From the NCBI GenBank assembly GCA_023428425.1, contig JAEYYP010000017.1, positions 1-64,000 of the forward strand: a DNA stretch of 64,000 nt, in the 5' to 3' direction. The translations under genes and the position numbers were made by a program. Positions 51,949-61,151 of this stretch are shown piece by piece (the stretch's first letter is position 1; each line of letters begins with the position of its first letter). Under the pieces are notes generated by a model. The model had not been told where the DNA came from. It worked only from the letters and a program-made list of their open reading frames with translations, and did not search any database. The stretch comes from Pseudomonadota bacterium. Lineage in GTDB: Bacteria > Pseudomonadota > Alphaproteobacteria > Rhizobiales > Devosiaceae.

Positions 51949-53139
51949 TCAGGCCCCGTCGCCACTCCGCTTCCGGTCAGTCCTGATCCAGCCCCCGCTC
52001 CGCTTGCCACCAGCGAAGGCCCGATAGAACCCGAGCTTCCCGAGGATGTAGGGCAGCACCCCCAAAATGGCTCGCGCCGGGAGCGCCCTGCGACCGAAAG
52101 CATGCCAAGCGAAGAAACTGGCGCCTGCGACCAGCAGGCAATTGGCGAAGGCAAGCCAGAGCGCCAGGCTCGGCAGTCCGAGCGCCAGCGTCAGGATCGC
52201 GGTAACCACAAAGGCGCTCGCGCAGAGCAGAAACAGCAAGGTCAGCGGCGGCACCATCACGTCGAGGATCAGCACCAGTGCACCCGGGTTGCGCAGGGCC
52301 CGCGGCAACAGTCGCAACATGCCGCCGATCATGCCGAGATGCCCCTCTTCCCAACGGCTCCGCTGGGTCGCGATGGCGGACGCGGTTTGCGGAAAGTCGC
52401 TGTCGACCCTTGCCTCCGGGCAGAACCGGGCCGGCGTGCCTGCCAGCGCAAGGTCCACTCCCAGTTGCATGTCTTCGACGATACTCGCATGGCCAAGGTT
52501 CGCGGCACTGATGATCGACCAGGGAAACGCCATGCCGGATCCGGTCAACTGACATCCGAACCCCAACCGCTGCAATCCGGCGGCGCGAACCTGGTTCTTC
52601 ACGAGGAATGCCAGCTCGGCGACGCGAAGGCGAATATCGGCACCATCGGGTGCGGACATCAGGTAGAGGGCCTGGGCCGGTCGCCCCGACGATGCCGCGG
52701 CAGCCAGATGGTCGAGCGCGCCGGGTGCCAGCCGGCAATCGGCATCGACGATGACGACCACGTCGGGCGGCGCGGCCGAGAGATGCCGGACGCCATAGTC
52801 CAGCGCAAAGCCTTTTCCGCGTCTCTCGGGGTCGACCCTGACCACCACTTCCGCTCCAGCGCGTGCCGCGAGCCGGGCGGTATCGTCCGAGCAGTTGTCG
52901 GCCACGACCAGCAGGCGATCCCCGGTGCTCAGTTGCGTGCGCAGCGCGCTCACGGTCGCCTCGATGTCGGCTGCTTCATCATGCGCGGGCACCAGCAGCG
53001 CCACGGTCGGCCTCGCGGACAGAGCCGCACTCCGTCGGCGCGCTGGCAGGAGGCTGGCCGCAACCTCGACCGCAAACACGCCGACCGGGACCAGCACAGC
53101 GAGGTTGCCGAGGATCAAGAGGACATTGGCGACGAGCAT
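51949..53139 (-). CDS. Membrane glycosyltransferase, family 2
   Basis: 396 residues. An N-terminal membrane helix (LLILGNLAVLVPVGVFAVEV) precedes the GT2 domain: ALLVPAHDEAADIEATVSAL, DNCSDDTARLA, VDADCRLAPG as the DxD motif, SIVEDMQLGVDLALAG and the QRSRWEEGH motif (Q/RxxRW). Two or three C-terminal helices follow. This is the layout of processive beta-glycosyltransferases such as those making cellulose- or ExoO-like chains. The ATG at 53139 is preferred; a TTG at 53178 is possible. Confidence 0.85.
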   Translation of the reverse strand: MLVANVLLILGNLAVLVPVGVFAVEVAASLLPARRRSAALSARPTVALLVPAHDEAADIEATVSALRTQLSTGDRLLVVADNCSDDTARLAARAGAEVVVRVDPERRGKGFALDYGVRHLSAAPPDVVVIVDADCRLAPGALDHLAAAASSGRPAQALYLMSAPDGADIRLRVAELAFLVKNQVRAAGLQRLGFGCQLTGSGMAFPWSIISAANLGHASIVEDMQLGVDLALAGTPARFCPEARVDSDFPQTASAIATQRSRWEEGHLGMIGGMLRLLPRALRNPGALVLILDVMVPPLTLLFLLCASAFVVTAILTLALGLPSLALWLAFANCLLVAGASFFAWHAFGRRALPARAILGVLPYILGKLGFYRAFAGGKRSGGWIRTDRKRSGDGA

Positions 53140-53337
53140 TGGCAGTTCCCGACCGATCGCCCTCAGGCCTTGCGGCAATCAGGCCGAAAAAGCAACAGCG
53201 TCCCCATCTCAGTATGAATCAGGGGGCGAAATTAACACTGAATAGAACTACTTCGACGCGTCCGGTGCATTTCCTTGACCTTCCGTCGTCTGAACTGATG
53301 AAACATCCTGCACAGTTCTCGCGGGGCGCACGGCCGT

Positions 53338-54159
53338 ATGACCGATATACTTAGAAGCTCGTCGAATATTGATTCAAATTTTACGGGTTTTTCGGCCGAA
53401 CGACTGTTCATGTTCGGGGTGACCTTTGACCTCCTCGACACGTCGGACGTACTCGCCCGCATCGACGCCGCGCGAGAGAACGGGCGATTCAGCTACATCG
53501 TTACCCCGAACGTCGACCATGTCGTGCGCAACCAGTCGCCGCATGGCATCGCCGCTCCCTATGACGCAGCGTGGCTGACGCTGTGCGACAGCATGCCCCT
53601 GACCATTCTGGCGAAGCTGCTGGGGCACGAATTGCCGCGGGTGACCGGCTCCGATCTGACCGCGGAGGTTTTCGACAAGGTCCTTCGCGCTGGTGATCGA
53701 CTGGCAGTCATCGCTTCGCACGAGGAGGTCGTTGACCGCCTGCGCCTTCAGTATCCCAAGCTGCGCATCCGGGTGCACGTCCCACCCATCGGGGTCAGGC
53801 ACAACGCGGAGGAGCTTCTCAAATGCGTCGACTTCGTCCGCGCCGAACCGAACGACTTCGTGTTCCTCGCGATCGGTTCGCCGCAGTCGGAGGCGATCGC
53901 CTACGCGCTCAGCAAGTCTGATAGCGCCAGTGGCATCGGGTTGTGCATCGGTGCCTCGCTGGAGTTCCTGACCGGCATGAAACGGCGGGCGCCGCGCTGG
54001 ATGAGCGCAACCGGCCTCGAATGGCTGCACCGGCTGGCGACCGACCCGAGGCGGCTTTGGCGCCGCTATCTCTACGCGATTGTTCCGCTGATGCGGCTGG
54101 TCGCGCATGAGCTGCGATTGAAGCGGAAGCGCCTACTGCGCGTCTATATAGAGCGCTAG
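53338..54159 (+). CDS. WecG/TagA/CpsF family glycosyltransferase (GT26)
   Basis: 273 residues of a family that adds N-acetylmannosamine(uronic acid) or similar sugars to undecaprenyl-linked acceptors at the membrane. Conserved segments: SYIVTPNVDHVVRNQ (T.N.D), AWLTLCDSMPLTILAKLLG, RVTGSDLTAEVF, and FVFLAIGSPQSEAIAYALS, with a basic amphipathic C terminus (LMRLVAHELRLKRKRLLRVY) that may contact the membrane. Upstream 53140-53337 is an AT-rich spacer with no gene. The last 27 bases overlap the convergent GH9 gene. Confidence 0.88.
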   Translation: MTDILRSSSNIDSNFTGFSAERLFMFGVTFDLLDTSDVLARIDAARENGRFSYIVTPNVDHVVRNQSPHGIAAPYDAAWLTLCDSMPLTILAKLLGHELPRVTGSDLTAEVFDKVLRAGDRLAVIASHEEVVDRLRLQYPKLRIRVHVPPIGVRHNAEELLKCVDFVRAEPNDFVFLAIGSPQSEAIAYALSKSDSASGIGLCIGASLEFLTGMKRRAPRWMSATGLEWLHRLATDPRRLWRRYLYAIVPLMRLVAHELRLKRKRLLRVYIER

Positions 54160-56856
54160 GGCCGCCATTGTTCCGATGGACTGGTGCACGGTGTATTCCT
54201 GCTGCATGACCAGGGCCGGGTGCTGCACAAGATACTCGGCATAAGGCAGCGAGAACCTCGGTGGCTCGATCCGTCGCTGCGCCGCGTGTTCGTCCTCTCC
54301 CACCTCGGGCAGGGGAGACCAGGGTGGGCCGAATATCCAGCCATACGCGGTCTGCGCCTGCGATGCCCAGCCATAGATGGTGATGCCGGCCGGCGCCACG
54401 ACTCCCATGGCGATGCGGTCCTCATGCAGCGGGTTGCCGACCGCGCGAACACCCATGCCGGTCGTCAGGCTCAGGCCGAGCTGGTTGGCACCAGTCATGG
54501 CGTGATGCCCCTGTTCCATCGCCCGCAGGATTGCCGGGTTGCCGGTGAGCTGGTGCGCCCGCATCAGCACCTGCAACTCGAAGTACCCTGGTGCGCCGCC
54601 CTGCCCCCATCCGGCCGGTGCCCCAGGATGCTTGAGGCTGGGATAGGCGAAGCCCGACTGCGCTTCGACGATCAGCAGCGCCTCCTGCTCGAAGCGGGCC
54701 TCGATGTCCGCCACGATCGCGGGGTCTCGATCTGCCGAATGCAGATAGTCCCAGGCGGCGTCGGCCGTCGGACCGTTGAACGGCAGGCCACTCCGCCATT
54801 GATCAACGAAGACGCGAGCGTACTCGGCTCTCGGGTTCAGCCGTGTCAGCGCGGCCGCGGCGGCAGTTCGATAGTCCGCGGCGCGCCTCTGGAGCTGGTC
54901 GCGACGGGACGCCCAGGGCACCTCGGCGAACAGCCCGGCCAGCGTCCCTGCGCGCACTGCATCGGCGTAGAAGGCATCGGGGTCGTCGAAGCCCCGCTCG
55001 GCGGCATGCCAGGCTGCCGTGGCGCTTTGCGCGTAGAGCGCCGCCAGGTCCCCGGCGTTCAGATCCTGCAGTAGCCTGGCCAAGCCGGCGGCAGCGGCCG
55101 CGTAGCGGTAGCTCGATACATGGTCGGGCGCGTAGGCGAAGACGGTCTGGTGCTCGAGGTAGCTCGGGACGCCCTTCACCGGGTGCTCTGCGCTTTCGAT
55201 CCCGCCGCGAATGCTCCCGTCCGCCGCTTGCAGGCGGCGGTAGAAATCGAGCGTCCAGATTGCCTCATGCACGAGATCGGGAAGTGCATCTTTGTCGCCG
55301 TAGAGCGTCGGATCGAGCACCTCCGCCGATTTCGGCAGCCCCGACTGGCTGACCCAGCGCCGGCGGGGCGTGAACTCATGCACCTGGAGCAGCAGGTTGG
55401 CGACCTGCAGATGCTGAATGCGCCGATCCCAGTCGCCGGCATCCATGTAGCCGCCCCAGAAGCTATTGGGCGCGACTTCATCCGTGATCCAGTCGGAACC
55501 GGCACCCTGCGCAAAGTGGACGAAGCCGTCGAACTCCGACGACCAGGCCAGCGGCAGCTGCGACAGCCTGATCTCGAAGTCGGGACCGGGCCGGAAGGTC
55601 GCGGGACGGGAGAAGCCGAAGCGGCCGTCGAGCGCCACTCCGCTGCGGTGGTGGTAGAGACCGGCGAGGTGGGCGAGGCCGGCCGTGCGCCAGACGTCGG
55701 CGCTGATGACCAGCGGGTCCGACACGCCCAGTCCCGCGATCCAAAGTCGGTATTCGCCAGCAGCCGCTGGCTCCCAGGCTGAATAGTCCAGCTCGAACAC
55801 ATAGGTCGCTGCGCGATTGGCACGCAGTGCCGGCGTGGCCCGCGCGCCAGGAGAGACGGCCTGAGGCAGGTCGCCGGTCTGGTCGGAAACGGCAAAGCTC
55901 GACGCGGTGACGCTGGCGATGGTGGCAAAGATGGCCCCTGCATCCATCTCACCTGCCAGGCGCTCGAGCATGACCCGCTGCCCCTCGACAAACCCATGGG
56001 GTTTGTCGCTCACGAAAACGCCGTCAGCCTCGCGCCGCAGGAAGACCGGCACTCCGGAACTGTCGGCGTACTCCAGCAACGGCTCCGCCAGACCATTGCC
56101 GGGCTCGGGCGTGTCGGGAGAAGACCGCAGGCGGATCGGAGCGCTGAACACGACGGTATTGGTCGCATCGACAATGCCGAAAGCGTCAATGCCGTACTCG
56201 CGGAAGTCCACCGCTCCCCGGCCCGGCAGCCACAGTGACAGGAACGCCGACTTGCCGACGTCGGTGGCGCGGTGACCGTTCTGGGTCGCGTGCAACGACG
56301 AGAGCCGCGTGCTGGCGGGATCAAAGGTGAAACCGGTATCGGCGAGCGCCGCGTCGGGCCAGGCAATGCGATGGTCGCCGGCGGCCAGAGGACCATCCAG
56401 CTCGAGGTAGATATCGTGCTGGAAGCTGGCGCCCGACCGGTTGTCGCCGTTGCCGGCGCGGTAGAGGCCGGAATCGTAGGGCATGGACTTGCGGTGGACC
56501 GCAACCACGGCGCGTCCGCCGATCGCAGCATAGCGCCCCGGTTCGTCGACAGCGCTCCGATCGAGGTACGACGTGGGCGGTACGTCGGCGACCCGGAGGT
56601 GGTCGTGCCGTGGCCCGACGACGATGCCCCAGTCTCCGTCATGGTTCACCCAGGTCCCCACCGCTTCGGACCGCGGCACATCGAGTGCAACTACCCCTCC
56701 GCGCATGAACGGCGGATCGCGCACCACGACGTGAATGACGTCCGGCGCCGCCATCGCGACCTCCGCCACCATTACGGTCTGGGCAGCGGTTCCGGTGCTC
56801 CCGCCCGCCGTCAGGACGAGCAGCAGGACGGCAAGGGCCAGCTTGGTCAGGATCAC
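54133..56856 (-). CDS. Secreted glycoside hydrolase family 9 protein
   Basis: 907 residues starting at a GTG with a signal peptide (TKLALAVLLLVLTAGG, cleavage near residue 25). An N-terminal beta-rich half (~30-400; two Ig-like/CelD_N-type stretches, including YVFELDYSAWEPAAAGEYRL) precedes the GH9 alpha/alpha-barrel: FWGGYMDAGDWDRRIQHLQV with the catalytic-base aspartates, ALPDLVHEAIWTLDFYRRLQ, and a C-terminal part in which an acid (QQEYTVHQSIGTMAALALYI) takes the place of the family's proton donor. GH9 enzymes cut beta-1,4-glucans. Inside an EPS locus it probably trims or releases the polysaccharide. It faces the polymerase gene at 56956 divergently. Confidence 0.85.
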   Translation of the reverse strand: MILTKLALAVLLLVLTAGGSTGTAAQTVMVAEVAMAAPDVIHVVVRDPPFMRGGVVALDVPRSEAVGTWVNHDGDWGIVVGPRHDHLRVADVPPTSYLDRSAVDEPGRYAAIGGRAVVAVHRKSMPYDSGLYRAGNGDNRSGASFQHDIYLELDGPLAAGDHRIAWPDAALADTGFTFDPASTRLSSLHATQNGHRATDVGKSAFLSLWLPGRGAVDFREYGIDAFGIVDATNTVVFSAPIRLRSSPDTPEPGNGLAEPLLEYADSSGVPVFLRREADGVFVSDKPHGFVEGQRVMLERLAGEMDAGAIFATIASVTASSFAVSDQTGDLPQAVSPGARATPALRANRAATYVFELDYSAWEPAAAGEYRLWIAGLGVSDPLVISADVWRTAGLAHLAGLYHHRSGVALDGRFGFSRPATFRPGPDFEIRLSQLPLAWSSEFDGFVHFAQGAGSDWITDEVAPNSFWGGYMDAGDWDRRIQHLQVANLLLQVHEFTPRRRWVSQSGLPKSAEVLDPTLYGDKDALPDLVHEAIWTLDFYRRLQAADGSIRGGIESAEHPVKGVPSYLEHQTVFAYAPDHVSSYRYAAAAAGLARLLQDLNAGDLAALYAQSATAAWHAAERGFDDPDAFYADAVRAGTLAGLFAEVPWASRRDQLQRRAADYRTAAAAALTRLNPRAEYARVFVDQWRSGLPFNGPTADAAWDYLHSADRDPAIVADIEARFEQEALLIVEAQSGFAYPSLKHPGAPAGWGQGGAPGYFELQVLMRAHQLTGNPAILRAMEQGHHAMTGANQLGLSLTTGMGVRAVGNPLHEDRIAMGVVAPAGITIYGWASQAQTAYGWIFGPPWSPLPEVGEDEHAAQRRIEPPRFSLPYAEYLVQHPALVMQQEYTVHQSIGTMAALALYIDAQ

Positions 56857-56955
56857 CTGGTCATTAACCTTCGATAGCTTTTGCGAGGCGCATTAACCAG
56901 CGTCCCCGCCGGGTCGTGCTAGCAGTCAAACTATCAGGGTTGAAAGGCCACCGTC

Positions 56956-58311
56956 TTGAAATTCGTAGTCTTGGCAATCGCGGTTTCTGCGGCTTTTCCA
57001 TTAAGCCTGATGCTGCGAAGCTCCCAGGGCTTTGCCCGACTCTTCTGGGTCGCGTTTGGCATGCTGCCTTTTCTGTCAACGGCGCTGCCCCTGTTTGACA
57101 TCGGCATCGTCACGCTGGCCGGCGAATGGATCGGCTTCGTCTACAGCCTCGAAGTCACCCTCATCGATATCATGGCCCTTGCAGCGCTGCTGAGCTTCTC
57201 GGCGCAGGGCGGATCGATACCCGCCTGGTGCAAGCTGCCGCTGCTGCTCTATGTCGGCGCGACCGCGCTTTCGGCACTGCACGCCAGCAACCCCCTCGCG
57301 GCGTCGTTCGGGGTGTGGCAGTTCGCTCGCATGGTCCTGATCATGGTCGTGGTGACCCGGCTATGCCTCGAGCCGCGCCGGGCGATCGAACTGCTCTTCG
57401 GTATGGCGCTCGGCATGGGCTGCCATCTGGTGGCGGTGATCCACCAGCGGTTCGGGCTCGGCATGACGCAGGCCAACGGGCTGTTCATCCATCAGAATAC
57501 ACTGGGCATGGTGGCCCACATGGTGCTGATCCCGCATCTTGCGCTGCTGCTGCATGGGTACCAGGGGCTGCGGACGCAGGTGTTCGCCGTATTCGGCACG
57601 CTGCTGGTAGTGGTATTCACCGCGTCGCGCGCCGCGGTCGGCCTCAGCGCCGCCGGAATTGCCCTCACCTACGCGGTGCTGGCGCTCGCCGGGTTGACCG
57701 GACGCAAGATGCTGTTCGCGGCACTGGCCGTCATGGGCCTGGCACTCGTCACCCCGGTGGCGATTTCGGCCTTCGAGAGCCGCTTTGCGGCAGTGCCGCT
57801 GAATGAAAGCCAGTACGACGAACGCGCAGCCTTCAACCGTGCCGCAAGCTTCATCCTCGATGACCATCCGTGGGGCGTCGGCGTCAATCACTATGTCCAC
57901 GTTGCCCGCGATTTCGGCTATTCCGACCGCGCCGGTGTCGCGCCTGTCGAGGGCAACCGGAACAACATCGTCCACAACGCCTATCTCCTGGCAGGAGCCG
58001 AAACCGGCTATCTCGGCCTCGTCGCCTTCTGCCTGATGCTTGCCGTACCCCTCGTCACCGCGCTGGTGACCGGCTGGCGCTTCCGCGCCATGGCCGAGGG
58101 TGCCCTGCTGCTGGGGCTCGGTACGGCCCTGTCGGTGGTCTACCTGCACTCCTTCTTCGAGTGGGTGATCTTCATCAAGGAAGTGCAGTACCTGCTGTTC
58201 ATGACCATGGGCATGATCTTCGGGATCGCACTGCGCCTGAATGCAATGGCGCGCACCCCGGCCAAGGGGACGCCCGCCCCGCAAGTCCTTCTGTCGAGGG
58301 CAGGCGCATGA
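56956..58311 (+). CDS. O-antigen ligase/polymerase-like membrane protein
   Basis: 451 residues with eleven to twelve hydrophobic segments and a periplasmic loop typical of Wzy/WaaL-type proteins: NGLFIHQNTLGMVAHMVLIP, TASRAAVGLSAAGIALTYAV, and DDHPWGVGVNHYVHVARDFG with NIVHNAYLLAGAETGYLGLV. The HN.YL...ETG motif is characteristic. It probably polymerises repeat units of the surface polysaccharide. The start is a TTG with GAAAGG upstream. It overlaps the export gene by 4 bases. Confidence 0.88.
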   Translation: MKFVVLAIAVSAAFPLSLMLRSSQGFARLFWVAFGMLPFLSTALPLFDIGIVTLAGEWIGFVYSLEVTLIDIMALAALLSFSAQGGSIPAWCKLPLLLYVGATALSALHASNPLAASFGVWQFARMVLIMVVVTRLCLEPRRAIELLFGMALGMGCHLVAVIHQRFGLGMTQANGLFIHQNTLGMVAHMVLIPHLALLLHGYQGLRTQVFAVFGTLLVVVFTASRAAVGLSAAGIALTYAVLALAGLTGRKMLFAALAVMGLALVTPVAISAFESRFAAVPLNESQYDERAAFNRAASFILDDHPWGVGVNHYVHVARDFGYSDRAGVAPVEGNRNNIVHNAYLLAGAETGYLGLVAFCLMLAVPLVTALVTGWRFRAMAEGALLLGLGTALSVVYLHSFFEWVIFIKEVQYLLFMTMGMIFGIALRLNAMARTPAKGTPAPQVLLSRAGA

Positions 58312-59597
58312 CGGGCACCCGCATAAACTCAGTTACCGCAGACCTGGCGCCGGCCAGTCGCGCATCGGCAAGGAGCCCGACCTTGAACCCATCCAGGATC
58401 ATCGCAACTGCGGCCATGCTGGCATTCCTGTCACCGGTGACGGTGCAGGCCACCGAGCAGTACCTCATGGGCGTGCAGGACAGCCTGCGCATCTACGTCG
58501 CCGAATGGCCGGCCCTTTCGACCAATGTCGTGGTCGGCGCTGGCGGCGAGATCTCCTTGCCGGTGATCGGCCAGGTGCAGGCGGCGAACCTCGATACGGC
58601 CCAGCTGGGCAAGCTGATCGCCGAACGGCTGATGGAGGTGGAGAACCTCCCTGACCTGCCGAGCACGTCGGTCGAAGTGGTGGCCTATCGCCCCTTCTAC
58701 ATCCTCGGCAACGTCACCAATCCGGGCGAATACAACTACCGGCCGGGAATGCTGATCCTCAATGCGTTGAGCATTGCCGGCGGCGCCTACCGCGCGCCGG
58801 ATCGTTCGCAATGGGACATCGAGCGCGTCACCATCAGCAGCAGCGGCGAACTCTCGGTGCTGAACCTGCGCTACAGCGACCTGCTCGCCCAGCAGTTGCG
58901 GCTGGGAGCCGAGCGCGACGGTCTCGATGCCTTTCCGGAGCCTCCCGCCGATGCCGGACCTGACCTGCTGCGCGCACTCGAAGAGCAGCAACGCATCTTC
59001 GACGGCAACCTCCGGCGTCGCGCGTCCGCCATCGCGTCGCTGCAGGCGTCGATCGGCACGACCGAGAAAGAGATCGACGCACTCGACCGACAGTCGGTCG
59101 ACTTGAACACCCGTCTGCAATCGCTTGAAGCCGAACTGGAGCAGGTGCGCGAGTTGGCCAAGAAGGATCTGGCCGTGCAGCGGCTCGCCCCACTCGAAAG
59201 CACGGTGGCCGAGGCGCAGCGCCAGCAGCAGGAGGGCGAAATCGCTCGACTGCGCGCCGAACAGGCACTGGCCGACCTCCGCCGGCAACTCGATGAGCTC
59301 GACCAGGTGCGGCAGGCCGAGCTGCTTGCCGAAATCCAGCGCGTCAACGCCGAACTGCGCGAAGTCCAGCAGCAGCGCGGCGCGCTGTCGCGACTGCTGA
59401 GCGGTGCGGCGTTCTATTCGGCCGATATCGCCGGGTCCGACACCGCCGCCGCCGACCAGCCCCTGCGCTATCTCATTGTGCGCGCCGATGGCGAAACAAC
59501 GAGCGAAACCGAAGTCACCGAAACCACGCGCGTCCTGCCCGGAGACATCGTGAAGGTCCTGCGGGCGGCCGATCCAGCCCTCGCAGCCCGGCAGTAA
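58308..59597 (+). CDS. Polysaccharide export protein, Wza/ExoF-like
   Basis: 429 residues. After an N-terminal extension a hydrophobic signal (IIATAAMLAFLSPVTVQA, cleavage ~48) leads into the Poly_export domain (DSLRIYVAEWPALSTNVVVG, GEISLPVIGQVQAANL) and an SLBB-type module (FYILGNVTNPGEYNYRPGML). Residues ~230-360 are a long coiled coil rich in Leu/Glu/Gln, then a second small domain with TRVLPGDIVKVL. This order, without the final outer-membrane helix, is that of ExoF of rhizobia. It couples translationally to the polymerase and to the chain-length gene 10 bases downstream. Confidence 0.9.
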   Translation: MTGTRINSVTADLAPASRASARSPTLNPSRIIATAAMLAFLSPVTVQATEQYLMGVQDSLRIYVAEWPALSTNVVVGAGGEISLPVIGQVQAANLDTAQLGKLIAERLMEVENLPDLPSTSVEVVAYRPFYILGNVTNPGEYNYRPGMLILNALSIAGGAYRAPDRSQWDIERVTISSSGELSVLNLRYSDLLAQQLRLGAERDGLDAFPEPPADAGPDLLRALEEQQRIFDGNLRRRASAIASLQASIGTTEKEIDALDRQSVDLNTRLQSLEAELEQVRELAKKDLAVQRLAPLESTVAEAQRQQQEGEIARLRAEQALADLRRQLDELDQVRQAELLAEIQRVNAELREVQQQRGALSRLLSGAAFYSADIAGSDTAAADQPLRYLIVRADGETTSETEVTETTRVLPGDIVKVLRAADPALAARQ

Positions 59598-59607
59598 GGA
59601 GGTTCCC

Positions 59608-61146
59608 GTGCTTGAAATGAACCGAGTCCCATCGCCGGCGAGCGAGTTCGTCCTGCCGCCCACGATCTACGACTGGAAGTGGATGGCGAAGTCGTTGCTG
59701 CGCGGCGCCGTGCCTGCGCTGGCGATCACGCTGGTCTTCGCGGTTCTCGCCTTCGCCTATGTGCAGTTGCGGCCCTCGCACTACACGGCGCAGACGATCC
59801 TCAACATCACCAACCTCCGCCTGTCTTCCACGGACCAGGACACCTTCTACGCCGAAGCGCTGTTCGACCCGACATTCCTCGAGACACAGATCCAGATCAT
59901 CGGCTCGGAGCCGATCGTCCGTGCCGTGGTCGGCGAGGGCATCGCGGCCGGCATGCCCGGGCAGGAGGCCATCGATGCGTTTCGCCGGGGCCTGACCGTG
60001 GAACGGGTCGGGCAGAGCAACCTCGTCCGGATCGCCTACACCCATGCCGAGGCAGACCGTTCGGCGGAGCTCGCCAATGCGGTGGCTGCAGCCTACATCG
60101 AAAAACTCGGATCGGATCGTGACCGGGCGGTTCAGTCGGCCAGCAGCTGGCTCCGCGACAGGCTGCGCGGCGTCGGAGCACAGGCCCAGATCGTCTCCGA
60201 AGCGACGCCGCCCGTCGAAAAGAGCGACACGCGGGGCATTCTGATCATTGCCGGCGCAATCGCCGCTGGCGGCGTCGCGGGCATCGCGCTGGCTTTGGTC
60301 GTTGGCTTCTTCGATCGTCGCATCCGCGACCCGAGACAGCTTGTCGCCGCGGTTGGCGCGGAGTGCCTCGGCATCGTGCCATCGCTTCCGCCTGGCCACC
60401 AGATGGCGGCAGGTTCCTCGCCGGCAGGCGAGTTTTCCTTCGCTGCGGCGGCCTCGCCGCTGCACGACGTCGATCGCGGCCCGGCCTCGCCGGTCTGGCA
60501 GGCGATGAGAAGCGCGGGAGTGTCGGGCTCGGGATCGCCGGTCCGTACGCGCCGCGTCGCCATCACCTCCACCGTGCCCGGCGAGGGCGCGACGACGATT
60601 GCCGCCAACTACGCCCAGCTCGCCGCCCAGGCCGGCAGGCGTGTGCTGCTTGTCGACGCGCAGACCTACGATCCCGCGCTCACGCAGGCGCTCGCTCCCG
60701 GGGCGAGTGCCGGGCTAGTGGAGTTCCTCGCGGCTCCCGAGCCGGAGCTGCGGAGCTTCGTGCTGGTCGACCCGAAGGCGAGCGTGCACTTCCTGCCGCT
60801 CGGCGGCGCCGGCGAGAGCCCGCGACTGCTGTGGACGGACCGGATGGAGCGGCTGTTCGAGCAGGCCCGCGAGTACGACCTGATCGTCTTCGACATGCCC
60901 CCGCTCGTTGCGACAGGCGACATGCGGGCGGCCGCTCCGTTCATCGACAACGTGCTGCTCGTCCTGCAGTGGAACGCCGTGACTCACGACGACGTCAGCG
61001 CCGCACTCGATCTGGCACAACCGATCCGCGACAAGCTTGTCGGTGCCATCCTCAACAAGGTCTCGCTGAGCCGGAGGCAGCGCTGGCTGTCGCCGGAGAT
61101 CGCCATCGTCGCCCGGCAGGCGGAACTGGCTACGAAGCGGAGCTAG
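59608..61146 (+). CDS. Wzz/ExoP-like polysaccharide co-polymerase with degenerate kinase domain
   Basis: 512 residues. Membrane helix 1 (~33-52), the periplasmic Wzz domain (ILNITNLRLSSTDQDTFYAE, FLETQIQIIGSEPIVRAVVG), helix 2 (~211-232), then a cytoplasmic BY-kinase-like domain. Its P-loop reads STVPGEGATT: the Walker A lysine (GEGKTT) is A328. Walker A' (LLVDAQTYDP) and B (LIVFDMPPL) are partly kept, and there is no tyrosine-rich C-terminal tail. It is probably a scaffold or chain-length regulator without autophosphorylation. The start is GTG after a perfect AAGGAGG. Confidence 0.9.
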   Translation: MLEMNRVPSPASEFVLPPTIYDWKWMAKSLLRGAVPALAITLVFAVLAFAYVQLRPSHYTAQTILNITNLRLSSTDQDTFYAEALFDPTFLETQIQIIGSEPIVRAVVGEGIAAGMPGQEAIDAFRRGLTVERVGQSNLVRIAYTHAEADRSAELANAVAAAYIEKLGSDRDRAVQSASSWLRDRLRGVGAQAQIVSEATPPVEKSDTRGILIIAGAIAAGGVAGIALALVVGFFDRRIRDPRQLVAAVGAECLGIVPSLPPGHQMAAGSSPAGEFSFAAAASPLHDVDRGPASPVWQAMRSAGVSGSGSPVRTRRVAITSTVPGEGATTIAANYAQLAAQAGRRVLLVDAQTYDPALTQALAPGASAGLVEFLAAPEPELRSFVLVDPKASVHFLPLGGAGESPRLLWTDRMERLFEQAREYDLIVFDMPPLVATGDMRAAAPFIDNVLLVLQWNAVTHDDVSAALDLAQPIRDKLVGAILNKVSLSRRQRWLSPEIAIVARQAELATKRS

Positions 61147-61151
61147 CCGCC

